Shown here: positions 11,524-20,175 of the stretch, piece after piece
How positions within the stretch are numbered: position 1 is the stretch's first letter
Layout of the letters: each line of letters starts with the position of its first letter
Assembly (NCBI GenBank): GCA_028554755.1
Contig: JAPTOF010000008.1
Span: 17,775,001-17,839,000, forward strand
DNA length: 64,000 nucleotides
Reading direction: 5' to 3'
Source: Cordia subcordata
Lineage: Eukaryota; Streptophyta; Magnoliopsida; Boraginales; Cordiaceae
Translations under genes and position numbers: made by a program
Notes under the pieces: model-generated
What the model saw: the letters and a program-made list of their open reading frames with translations, nothing else
What the model was told of the DNA's origin: nothing
Database searches by the model: none

Positions 11524-13402
11524 TCCATTGGTGAAGATGTGGACCCTCGGCCCATGGCATCATTACCATCCATATGTTGGTTTTTCTCTTGTACTTCATC
11601 AATCCATTGTGATCAAGTTCTCCCTCTTCCCAATCTTCAATAACTTCAAGGGATTTGTATGAGTTTCCAACTTTAGTATCCAATTTTCTTGTTTCTTTTG
11701 GAGAGCTTGATGCCTTTTCTCCCTTGGTATTTGTTGCTGAAGGCATATCCAGCCCATTTTGCTTTTCAAAATTTGGATCATCGCTTTCTTGAGAGCTCTT
11801 TTTCTTTCCAACAACTTTCCAAGTGTCATTGATCTTTGATGAGTTGGCCTTATTTGCTTCAAGTGTCTTTTGAGCACCTATCTTTGGCCTTGAAGGGCAA
11901 TGATCCACAAGCTGCCCTACCATTTTGCAATGAGTACAAATATTTGGTTTCCAAGCATATTCAACACTAACCCGAGCTCTTGATCCATCTCTAAGCTTTG
12001 GGTAGATTTCATTTGGTAAATTCTCTTCAAGGTTGACTTCTATGCAAACTCTTGCAAATTCAAGATTCCCCCTTGATTCCGTAAGAGCATCTATTTGTAT
12101 TGGCTTTCCAATAAATGAAGCAAGGTAGCTGAACCCTCTTTTTGACCACAAGCTAAGACGAACATCTTTCATTTTCACCCATATTGGAACTTTGTTACAA
12201 GAGAAGTTAATGAATTCAAGTTGTGGCTGCCATTTTCTCAAAAGCAATGGTCTATTACTAGCATGCCAAAGTTGCTGAAGCACTTTTTGACAATATTCTT
12301 CTTTCTCAAATTTGAACATAAATAGGCCTTTTCCTTTTGGATATAGATCAACTCTTCCAAATTTCCACAAAGCATTATAGATCATGTTTTTAATGAGATA
12401 AAGTGGCGGTGGAGCACCAAGAAATTGTCCAATAAGGCAATGAGACCAAAAGCTTTCTCCTTCATCATACAAATCTTGTGGTGGATCAACAACCTCTCTA
12501 ATTCCTTCATTACTTAAAACTTGAAATTCATCTTTCAAATAAAGATTTGTTTCCAGAAATTCACCAAAATCTTGCTTCCAATCCATGGTGGGGGTTTTTG
12601 AAGAAGGTTCATACCTTAGGAGAGGCCTTTTGTTCCATGGATTTTGTTTGCTGCCTTCAAGTTTCTTGGAGCCGAGAGAAGCTTCTTGAGTGGAGTTTGC
12701 TGAGGTGTAAATAGGTTGTGAAGTGGATTCCATGTCATCCTTTGATTTATTTGGCGTTTGACCTTCTCTTTGAAGCTTATGAGTAGCCGGCAAAGGAGGG
12801 AAATCAAAATGCATTTGAATTTTTGTATCTTGAGGATTCTTTGAAAATGGTTGATGAGTTGTCGGCTCTTGTGTGGAGTTTTGTGGCATCTTTTCAGCAA
12901 AGGTACAAGAGCCCTCTTTGTCCATCATGCAATTTCCAAGAGGTAAAGTGGAATGCAATATCTCTTGGGTACAACCTTCTTTACCCGTCGGATAAAAGCT
13001 TTGCTCATTAGACATTAACCCCTTTGGATCTCCTTCTCTTTCAACTCTTTCCATCATGGCCGAAGGTATCTTCAAGCTTTTAGTTTCTTCCATGGATGAG
13101 TTTGTATTTGCTCCAAGAAAAAGGCTTTGAACAAGGGTGGCTTTTGTCTTGTTTTGCTCTTCCTCATAGTCGCCAAAAGTCTTTCCTGAAGTGATGGCAT
13201 CATACACTTCCTTAAACTCCAAAGAAGTTGAAGAAGCACCTTCACTCAAAGTAGGCGAAGAGGCTGGTTCAACGTCCCCATGCTCTAAATTCTTCTTTTT
13301 TTTTGAATTCAGCTTTGAAGGAGTAGACTTCGGGAACTTTTGTGCATTAAGCCTTGCGCTAGATCTAGGAGGGGAAGACTTTTTCTTCTTGTTGTTAGCC
13401 AT
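11501..13402 (-). CDS. LINE ORF1 protein (DUF4283 + zinc knuckle), LD, open
   Basis: An uninterrupted ORF1 of 633 codons, the best-preserved gene in the window. The ATG at 13402 (MANNKKKK) is chosen because it opens the basic KKK…RSSARL start shared with other copies. Residues below count from this ATG. The Ser/Thr/Gln-rich N-terminal 300 residues look disordered. The DUF4283 core lies at about 315-465 (LIGQFLGAPPP…LWH…RPLLLRKW…PIWVKM…SFIGKPIQ). The knuckle near 489-502 reads CTHCKMVGQLVDHC: the usual His is Gln, which would weaken zinc binding. LO has His here. The role is RNA binding and particle formation. The last 23 bp overlap ORF2. Confidence 0.9.
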   Translation of the reverse strand: MANNKKKKSSPPRSSARLNAQKFPKSTPSKLNSKKKKNLEHGDVEPASSPTLSEGASSTSLEFKEVYDAITSGKTFGDYEEEQNKTKATLVQSLFLGANTNSSMEETKSLKIPSAMMERVEREGDPKGLMSNEQSFYPTGKEGCTQEILHSTLPLGNCMMDKEGSCTFAEKMPQNSTQEPTTHQPFSKNPQDTKIQMHFDFPPLPATHKLQREGQTPNKSKDDMESTSQPIYTSANSTQEASLGSKKLEGSKQNPWNKRPLLRYEPSSKTPTMDWKQDFGEFLETNLYLKDEFQVLSNEGIREVVDPPQDLYDEGESFWSHCLIGQFLGAPPPLYLIKNMIYNALWKFGRVDLYPKGKGLFMFKFEKEEYCQKVLQQLWHASNRPLLLRKWQPQLEFINFSCNKVPIWVKMKDVRLSLWSKRGFSYLASFIGKPIQIDALTESRGNLEFARVCIEVNLEENLPNEIYPKLRDGSRARVSVEYAWKPNICTHCKMVGQLVDHCPSRPKIGAQKTLEANKANSSKINDTWKVVGKKKSSQESDDPNFEKQNGLDMPSATNTKGEKASSSPKETRKLDTKVGNSYKSLEVIEDWEEGELDHNGLMKYKRKTNIWMVMMPWAEGPHLHQWNDLHLEH

Positions 13403-13444
13403 AAACAACGAGTGCAAGAAGAAATCAAAACTGATTTGGAGTGC

Positions 13445-13555
13445 TTAGTAATGAAGTAAGAAACAAAAAGAAAAAGGGAAGAGGAGGAGAGAGGTGGTGG
13501 AAGTGGATGTGCAAGGGTGGCCGAGTGCAATGTGTGTAAAGAGAAGAGAGAGCAT
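13445..13555 (-). promoter_or_regulatory. Upstream ORF in LINE 5'UTR, LD
   Basis: A 36-codon upstream ORF beginning MLSLLF starts about 34 bp from the 5' end of LD, just after the CTCTCTCTAG box, and stops 42 bp before ORF1. Equivalent uORFs beginning ML/MK-x-L-x-LL occur at the same place in LH, LI, LK, LL, H7 and H8. It may limit ORF1 translation; that role is inferred. Confidence 0.5.
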
Positions 13556-14132
13556 TTCGGCTCTAGAGAGAGAAAGCTTTTGGACCATCTTTCATTTGCT
13601 TGCTTGCTTGTTGGGATAGGCTTAATACAAAATTCAGATTATTATCTTGGGGAAAAGATATCAATCCAACATACATTTTTTGCAACATGGGATGTGAAAC
13701 TAGAAATCACCTTTTCTTTGAATGTTGTTTCACCAGAAGAATTTGGAATCAGGGACTTCATCTTACTTTGATTTACACATCTTTGACAAATTGGGATGAT
13801 ATCTTGGCTTTTATTACTCCTCTTGCCCTTGAAAAGAATCTTCGTGCAACCATTTTGAAGCATCTGTTGGGAGCCACTATTTATCATATTTGGTTGGAAA
13901 GAAACAACCGTGAATTCAACTTTGGATTCAAGACTGAAGAGCGCATTCTCTCATCCATCCTTAATGATGTTAGGCATAAATGCTCCATTGGAAGGAAATT
14001 CAATTCTTCTTGTATGAACAAATCCATTTGTAAATCTTGGGGCCTTGAAAATATTCTTGTATAGGGCTGGCCCTCTTTTCTCTTGTGTTGTACATGGTTT
14101 CTTAATTTAATCTCACTTTCTTCGCGAAAAAA

Positions 14133-14349
14133 GGAAGATAGCTCTCAGCCACAAGACCAAAAGGAGACAAGGGCGTCACATGACCCTTCTAGCTCAAAAA
14201 ATCCTTTTGGGTTACATGAAGAAATGGATATCAATGAAGAAGGGGAATGTAATGTGGATGTCCAAGATCCTCCTCTATTGGCTGCCCAAGGAAACAATGG
14301 AACTCAACACAATGCAAATAGCGCTTTGTCATCGGGAGTGATCCCCTAA
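14133..14349 (+). pseudogene. LINE ORF1 C-terminal tail, LF
   Basis: The last 72 codons of a LINE ORF1: a hydrophilic acidic tail with KNPFGLHEEMDINEEGEC, comparable to the NPFEV/FEVL…EEGE tails of other copies. The upstream part was separated by the LC insertion. The stop at 14347-14349 lies 13 bp before the ORF2 ATG, unlike the overlapping arrangement in LD, LH, LI, LK and LL. Confidence 0.75.
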
Positions 14350-15609
14350 CAGCCCTTCCTCTATGATCATTTGCTCTTGGAACGTTAGGGGCTTCAATTC
14401 CCCTAATAAGCAAAAAGAAATGAAAGGTTTGATCAAAAAACACAACTTGGACATCTTTTGCGTTTGGGAATCAAAAGTGGTCAATAAGGATTGTATCCGA
14501 ACTATTTGCTCCTCTTTTGATAGTTTGGGCTTTGCTAATCATCTTGATGATCATGTTTGTGGTAGACTTTGGCTCTTTTGGAGAAGAAGCATCAAAGCAA
14601 CATTCATTGACTCTTTTGGTCAAGGAATTCTCTTTTGTTTTGAAGATGCAAATAATACCTTTCTTGTGGGTTTTCTTTATGGTCGAAACAACCATTTCTT
14701 GAGAAGGAAACTTTGGACAAAGATTAGCAAATCGTGCAAGTGGTGTAAAGATGAGTTTCTTTGCATTCTTGGAGACTTCAATGAAATATTAAATTGTGGA
14801 GATAGATCCTCTACTATTACTACTCCGAATAGTGCTAAGGAGTTCAAAAGTTGCATTGCCTCCTTAAACCTTCATGAAATCAATGGACTTGGCTTTCATT
14901 TCACTTGGACCAACAAAAGTTCTTCAAACACTTTTTTGGCAAGTAAGCTTGATAAACCCTTGGTGAATTCAGCATGGATGAAAAGCTTGCTTAAGACTTT
15001 TCTTATTATGGATAATCCCATCATTTCAGACCATTGTCCACTCATCTTACATACTTGTAAGTCTTGGTCTTCTCCTCCAAAGCCATTTAAATTTTACAAT
15101 GCTTGGACTTCTAATGATGGCTTTTTGAAGATTGTTCAACAAACATGGAGTGCACGGGTTTTTGGCACTCCAATATGCATTCTCTATCAAAAGCAAAAAG
15201 CACTCAAGCAAGCTCTTAAGAAATTTGATAAGAAATTCTTCTCATGCATTCTTTACAAGTTAAAGGATCTCCGAGCTAAACTTTGTGAAGTTCAAATGGC
15301 AATTTATGATGGCAATCACAAAGATAATGCTATTGACAAGGAGAAATCTCTCATGATCCAAATTGAATCACTTGACTTGACGTACAAATCCATCCTTCAC
15401 CAAAAGACAAGGCTCTAATGGATTAAAGAGGGAGATGAAAACACTAGATTCTTCAACAATGTTATCAAAGGAAGACGACACATGAACTTTATTCATGCCA
15501 TCAAAAACAATTCTAGGTCTCTCCTTACCTCTGAAGGTGATGTCAAAGCGGAAATTGTTGGCTTCTTAAACAACTCCTTGGCACCCCAACATACACTAGT
15601 GCAAGTCTT

Positions 15610-16102
15610 TTTTTTTTTGCGGGGCAAGTAAGATGGGATATATTCCAATAATCAAAAAATTACATGAACAAAGGATGTGGAGAGGTACAAGAACCTATAC
15701 AACAACATCATCTAATCTCCACAATTTACATAAAGTTTTGTTCAAAGAAGAAGACTGGAATTTTCTATCATTTGTAAGTTTAACTCTAACATCATTAAAG
15801 ATAGTATCAAATATAAATTCCTCGGTTCTAGCTTGGTTTTTGAAGATACGTTGATTCCTTTCAATCCAAATGTAGTAAATGGCTGCCCCAAGGAGATGCT
15901 TGAAAATTGTGGCCTTCAAATGCTTTTCAAGAGCAAAAGGTGTGGAGTACTCGATAATATCATGCCAACAAATCAGATTTTCCGGAACGAGAGTGAGTTG
16001 CAAGCCCTTTCTCCAAATCCTCCTGGTGAAACAATATTCAAAGAAAAGATGCTCCCTAGTTTCACAACCCATGTAACAAAAAATACACGTTGGATTAATA
16101 TG
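15610..16102 (-). mobile_element. LINE copy LG, short 3' end with 16-bp TSD
   Basis: A 493-bp 5'-truncated LINE 3' end inserted in minus orientation into ORF2 of LF. It is bounded by a perfect 16-bp TSD, cactagtgcaagtctt (15594-15609 and 16103-16118). The 3' terminus reads CTTACTTGCCCCGC followed by poly(A) (T-run from 15610). Confidence 0.95.
15695..16102 (-). pseudogene. LINE ORF2 C-terminus (zf-RVT), LG
   Basis: The last ~136 codons of ORF2, open in this copy: INPTCIFCYMGCETREHLFFEYC (knuckle, with the HLFFEC block changed to HLFFEYC by an extra residue), FTRRIWRKGL, then HLLGAAIYYIWIERNQRIF and the C-terminus LDDVVV. Function cannot be exercised without EN and RT. The 3'UTR is about 77 bp. 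Confidence 0.88.
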
Positions 16103-16491
16103 CACTAGTGCAAGTCTTAGAGAGACAAAGAACATTCTTGGGAAGACTATCCCTAGGGAGATGGTTGAAAAACTTCTTGCTCCAATCACCAAAGAAGAAA
16201 TCAAGAATACTCTCTTCTCCCTTAATCCCAACAAAAGCCCGGGCCCGAATGGATTCTCCTTGCACTTTTATATGGCTACTTGGGAGATTGTTGGAGAAGA
16301 TGTTACAAATGGCATTGGTTCCTTTGTCAACTCTTGCAAATTGCTCAAGATGGTAAATGCTACAATCATTGCTTTTGTTCTGAAAATCAATTGTCCCTCC
16401 ATGGTTAAAGATTTTAGGCCTATCACTTTTTTTTTTGCGAGGTAAGTGAGTTTTATTTTCATTCGCAAAAAGTACAAGTCCAATTCAAACC

Positions 16492-16533
16492 CCTCAATCT
16501 ACTTACAATAGGCATACATAACAAAGATTGAGG
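16492..16533 (-). other. H-family 3'UTR hairpin (H2), compensated stem
   Basis: The stem CCTCAATCT (16492-16500 on the plus strand) pairs with AGATTGAGG (16525-16533), 9 bp perfect. Compared with H1 (CAAGCC/GGCTTG), the inner pairs have changed on both arms while pairing is kept. Confidence 0.7.
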
Positions 16534-16659
16534 AGCCAAAAAACAAAAAAAAAAAAACAAGGTGGGAGTACCCAAAACAAGAAATCATAAAAACAAACAC
16601 ACAGTAAGGAAATAAGAGAACAAAAAAGCCTAAACATATTCCACAAAGTGCAAGCACTT

Positions 16660-17060
16660 TCACCCCAACGATGAATTGAGAAGTCCCAGGGAGTCTCGAT
16701 CTCGGTCTTTAGCATTCTCCTTTTCTTTTTCAACGAAATTAGCCGGTGCTAAGTGTGATTGCATTCCATTTTGATCCGAGGCTTCATTGTTAAAAACTTC
16801 AAAAGGATTGCTTTGTTGCATTTTAGGGGTAGAGACCCTTGATTGAGTTGCCTTCTTTGGTGATGGGGACCGGGAGGTCAATTTAACTTGTGAGAATGAT
16901 TCAATATTCGGCTTTACATGGGAAGCATGCTTATTCTCAATAACAATCCACTCTTCATGTAGCTTGGGCTTATGAGCATCACGGTCAACTTTGGGTTGCA
17001 AGGGTTGGGGCTTCGGCTCCATGGGACAAAAGTCTTTGACATGGCCAACCATCTTGCAAT
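16660..17060 (-). pseudogene. ORF1 C-terminal part (zinc knuckle end + tail), H2
   Basis: ORF1 read leftward from within the knuckle (CKMVGHVKDFC) through a basic/Pro-rich region (EPKPQPLQPKV, KLHEEWIVIENK) to the tail NPFEVFNNEASDQN and a stop at 16660. DUF4283 is absent through 5' truncation. The remaining 130 codons are open. A 3'UTR with the H-type hairpin follows rather than ORF2. Confidence 0.8.
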
Positions 17061-17547
17061 ACTATTTATAAATGCATTACAAAGCTGCTTGCAAATAGGC
17101 TTAAATCGTGCCTTCCAGAAATCATTTCTTAGAAGCAATGTGCTTTTATCAAGGGTAGACTTATCAATGAGAATATCCTTATTACTCATGATATTATGAG
17201 GGGCTATACTAGAAGTCATATCTCACCAAGGTGTGCTCTCAAAGTGGATATCATGAAAGCTTTTGACTCCTTGAATTGGGGCTTCATTGAGATTGCCTTG
17301 ATTGCTTTTGGCTTCCCTAGAGACTTTGTTGATTGGATTTTGGCATGCATCAAAACTCTTAGTTACTCAATTGCCATCAATGGAGGCTTGGAAGGCTACT
17401 TCGAGGGTGCAAATGGGGTGAGGCAAGGAGAACCACTTTCCCCTTGCATCTTTGTCATTTGTGTAGAGGTTCTCTCTTTCATGTTTTTTTTTTTGCGAGT
17501 TAAGTAAGAATTTATTAAGACGCAATTTTGGTACAAAACCATCCTAA

Positions 17548-17598
17548 CCCCTCAAGCCATGGATATAACAAAACAAAACTAAAACTAGGTTTGAGGGG
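17548..17598 (-). other. H-family 3'UTR hairpin (H3)
   Basis: The arms CCCCTCAAGCC (17548-17558) and GGTTTGAGGGG (17588-17598) pair over 11 positions with one mismatch. Position and loop size match the hairpins of other H copies. Confidence 0.6.
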
Positions 17599-17665
17599 AG
17601 AGTAAAGACAAAATGGGAAATCCAAATAAACAAAATGAAAACAAAAGAACAAAGGAAAGCAAAGT

Positions 17666-17832
17666 TCAAGTGCCCACATGACAAGCCAAACCTTGCGGAT
17701 CATCAACCATTCTCTCTTCATGATCATTCTTTCCAACGACATCCATATGTTCCACAACCTTATCAACAAAACCAAATTCTCCTCGGGTGGAATCAGCAAC
17801 ACAATTTGGCTCTTCAACAACTTAGAAGAGAT
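17666..17832 (-). pseudogene. ORF1 acidic C-terminal tail, H3
   Basis: In the minus-strand frame ending at stop 17666 the product reads VVEEPNCVADSTRGEF…DVVGKNDHEERMVDD…, an acidic stretch like the tails of H1 and H6. The rest of ORF1 is absent. I first suspected a gag or host exon here; the acidic tail followed by an H-type 3'UTR explains it better. Confidence 0.6.
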
Positions 17833-17877
17833 TTTTTTGTGGGGCAAGAAAGAAAAGAGTATAATTCTCTCTCTAGC

Positions 17878-17982
17878 ATGAAAACTCTCTCCCTTCTCTC
17901 TACCTCCTTGCAACCCGCCACCACTCTACCACCACACGGCACTACACAACACCTCTCTTCCATCAAAACCCCAAATGTTTAG
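17878..17982 (+). promoter_or_regulatory. Upstream ORF in LINE 5'UTR, LI
   Basis: A 34-codon uORF (MKTLSLLSTSLQPATT…) starting about 18 bp from the LI 5' end, 70 bp ahead of ORF1. It is the same size and has the same opening as the uORF of LK (32431-32535). Confidence 0.5.
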
Positions 17983-18051
17983 CCTAAACACTTTTCCACA
18001 CCCGTCCCCTAGCCACTTCTTTTAAGATTTCTTTGCCATCTTGCTGTCTTT

Positions 18052-20175
18052 ATGGGGAAAAAGAAAAGATCTTCTCCCCCAGTGAGGTCTAGTGCACGTC
18101 TTAATGCAAAAGCTCAACATGTTGAAAGCCTTTCTCCGAGCTTACCTAAAAGTGATTCTCTTTTAGAGGTCTAGTGCACGTCTTAATGCAAAAGCTCAAC
18201 ATGTTGAAAGCCTTTCTCCGAGCTTACCTAAAAGTGATTCTCTTTTAGAGGTTGAATCAGCCTCTTCGCCTCTTGGAAGTGAAGATGCCCATTCAATCAC
18301 TAGCAAAGAGCTTAAAGAGGTCTTTGATGCTTTTGAACTGGTCAATCCATTAATCATTTCGAAGAGAAGAAGGAAAATGCTAAAAAGGGTTTAGTTAAAA
18401 GGCTCATAAAGAACTCTCGGTCTCACTCTCCTCCAAGCCACAGAAAGAGGGGTGCAAATGATAGTTGTAAGATTCAAGCCGGTCTTGAAATAGCAAAAAA
18501 AATCTTTGCTTCTCCGACAAGATCTCAATCAACTATGGAGCCATTTTTTGCTAACGCTGGAAAGAATGCTTCTTCACATGATTTTAGGAAGCTTGAAACT
18601 GATCTTACAAATGGAGAAGAAGAAGCTACAACCATTGCGCAGAAACTGAGGGATAATGGAAGTACAAAAGTAGCTGAAAATGTAGATTCATTTCAGGAAA
18701 AGACTTGTACTTTTCAGCCACCTTCCAGCCCCATTTTGTCTCCTATGACAAATAAGTTTGAAAGTCAAGGGGTCCCACCAATTTCAAATATTAACTTGAC
18801 TACAAATGATACTTCTTTCCTTCCTCTACCATCTCGGTAGAAAGAAGAAGATTCCAGCGTGGCAGCCAACTCATTGCATAATGGCTTGCCAAATAAACTT
18901 TTTAACAATCAAAAACTTCAAACTCATGGTGAAAATGGGAAAACTTCTCAAGTGGCATATAACCAACCTCGACACACACTCTATGGAGACAGCAAAGAGT
19001 AACATGTGGGGAAGATAAAAGGGAATGAACAGCAAAATGCTTGGAAGAAACCCCCAAGAATAAGGTATGAACCTTCAACTAATGAGCCATCACTTAATTG
19101 GGAAGGAGAATTTGCTCAATTTATTAGCTCGAATTTACAACTTAAAGAGCAAAAAGTTAAAATTGTCAATGGAGTTAGAGAAGTTGAGGATCCCCTTGAA
19201 GAAATTTATGAGGATGGGAAAAAATTCTGGACTAATTACCTTGTTGGCCAATTCTTAGGTGCCCCTCCCCCTTTCTTTCTTATAAAGAATATGGTTGAAT
19301 TTGCTTGGAAAAGATTTGGACATGTTGATATATACACAAAAGGGCAGGGATTATTTGTGTTTAAATTTGAGAAGGAAGAAGCAAGTCAAAAAGTTCTTCA
19401 ACAATTGTGGCATGTTAATCATAGACCACTCATCCTTAGGAAATGGGAACCTAACCTCCAATTTGTGAATCTGAAATCAAATAAAGTTCCCATTTAGGTC
19501 AAGCTTCGAGAAGTCCCACTTAGCCTTTGGTCTAGGAGAGGTCTTAGCTACATTGCTTCATTTATTGGGAAGCCCTTACAAATGGATGCACACACGGAAT
19601 CAAGGAGAAATCTTGAGTTTGCAAGAGTTTGTATCGAGGTTGATCTTGAAGGCCACTTACCGGAAGAAATCTTTGTCAAATTAAGGGATGGAACAAAGAG
19701 CAAAGTTGAAGTTGAATATGCTTGGCGTCCATCAAAATGTGGTTTATGCAAAATGGTGGGCCATAATGAAAACTATTGCCCTTTAAGTCAAAAGCAAGCA
19801 AATCAGCCAACCAAGGGTCAACTTGCTTCACAACAACAAAGGCAAAAAGTCTACTATAATGCTAGGCATGCTTCTCCAAATGATGAATGGCAAGAGGTGG
19901 GGAAAAAGCAAACTAATGTTGAGAAATTGGGTTCCAACCGAGAGGAAGATAAGGTCAATGAGGTTACTCAACAAGACCCTCCAAAGATAGTTGATCAAGG
20001 GTCAAACCATTTTAAAGCTCTTGATGTTGTGGAGGAGGGTGAGATCATTGAAAGACTTGAGGATTATGATTGTAATTTGGCAAGAAAGACCGGAGAGAAT
20101 GATAATACAAATCAACAAGTTACTGGAAGTAAAGAGAATTTGGGCAAGTTTGCTCATACTCTTCCTTCCAAATGA
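18052..20175 (+). pseudogene. LINE ORF1, LI (82-bp duplication, one late stop)
   Basis: ORF1 opens at ATG 18052 with MGKKKRSSPPVRSSARLNAK. An 82-bp tandem duplication (18084-18247) shifts the frame, and further shifts occur before 19006. From 19006 a long frame carries RYEPSTNEPS, DUF4283 (LVGQFLGAPPPFFLIKNM…RPLILRKWEP) and the knuckle CGLCKMVGHNENYC, broken only by a Trp-to-TAG stop at 19495. It ends PSK, with its TGA at 20173-20175 overlapping the ORF2 ATG by the ATGA arrangement. Confidence 0.87.
18084..18247 (+). repeat. 82-bp tandem duplication in ORF1 of LI
   Basis: Two head-to-tail copies of an 82-bp unit (18084-18165 and 18166-18247), each beginning gaggtctagtgcacg, and followed by a third gaggt. 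The copies look identical as read. The unit is not a multiple of three, so it breaks ORF1 just after the basic N-terminus. The gaggt microhomology suggests slippage or short-repeat-mediated duplication. Confidence 0.9.

Larger units (their letters stand above)
6354..13588 (-). mobile_element. Full-length LINE copy LD (contains LE)
   Basis: A structurally complete L1-type LINE on the minus strand, about 5.7 kb once the LE insert and its duplication are removed. Reading from 13588 leftward: 5'UTR of about 186 bp with the CTTTCTCTCTCTAG pyrimidine box, ORF1 (13402-11501), ORF2 starting at 11523 with a 23-bp overlap, a 3'UTR of about 70 bp and poly(A) (T-run ending near 6364). The TSD is 17 bp with one mismatch (6337-6353, 13589-13605), splitting LC. 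Confidence 0.93.
6302..14132 (+). mobile_element. LINE copy LC, 3' fragment split by LD
   Basis: A plus-strand LINE 3' end in two pieces: 6302-6353 and 13606-14132. The reading (…LVWFKGHTPRHAFICWL) breaks at 6353 and resumes after LD. The join is flanked by LD's 17-bp duplication (6337-6353 and 13589-13605, one mismatch). The 3'UTR of about 62 bp ends TTCGCG plus poly(A) at 14127-14132, matching LN. Its 5' end follows the poly(A) of H1. It was inserted into ORF1 of LF. Confidence 0.85.
16427..17060 (-). mobile_element. ORF1-only element H2, 5'-truncated
   Basis: A minus-strand ORF1-type 3' fragment within ORF2 of LF. It has an H-type 3'UTR of about 220 bp and poly(A) (T-run 16427-16436). The host reading breaks at DFRPI and resumes at TIYKC. 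There is no TSD: the right junction shares ttgcaat between element and target, and a few target bases are lost. Confidence 0.82.
14133..17483 (+). mobile_element. LINE copy LF (contains LG and H2)
   Basis: A plus-strand LINE retaining the ORF1 tail and about two thirds of ORF2. Its 5' part is cut by the LC insertion. ORF2 is interrupted by LG (15610-16102) and H2 (16427-17060) and finally by H3 at 17484, within RT after CVEVLSFM. The rest of ORF2 is not found in this window and may lie beyond 64 kb, on the far side of LK. Confidence 0.83.
14363..17483 (+). pseudogene. LINE ORF2 (EN + RT), LF, twice interrupted
   Basis: ORF2 starts at ATG 14363 (MIICSWNVRGFNSPNKQKE), the classic EN opening. 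EN motifs WESK, GDFNEIL, HFTWTN and SDHCPLIL all look intact. The frame runs to 15418, where a Gln codon is TAA, continues as WIKEGDENT, and is interrupted by LG at 15610. After LG it resumes near 16119 (LLAPITKEEIKNTLFSLNPNKSPGPNG) until H2 at 16427. After H2 it reads TIYKC…KVDIMKAFDSLNW…GVRQGEPLSPC before H3. The FADD box is not reached. Nonsense, indels and insertions make it inactive. Confidence 0.87.
17484..17832 (-). mobile_element. ORF1-only element H3, 3' fragment
   Basis: A minus-strand fragment with H-type 3' terminus (CTTACTTAACTCGCAAAA; T-run 17484-17494), hairpin and an acidic ORF1 tail. It interrupts LF. LH then inserted into it, so a few bases of H3 reappear at 32408-32413, immediately before the 5' end of LK. 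No TSD was found for H3. Confidence 0.75.

Noticed and set aside
16503..16733. Small hydrophobic ORF (FFFFVFWLLNLC…) as a membrane protein
   Set aside because: It falls in the T-rich 3'UTR of H2 read on the minus strand; composition alone produces the hydrophobic stretch.
17668..17832. Gln/Asn-rich plus-strand reading (PYVPQPYQQNQ…) as a gag or host exon
   Set aside because: The minus strand gives an acidic ORF1 tail followed by a typical H-type 3'UTR and poly(A), which accounts for the segment.
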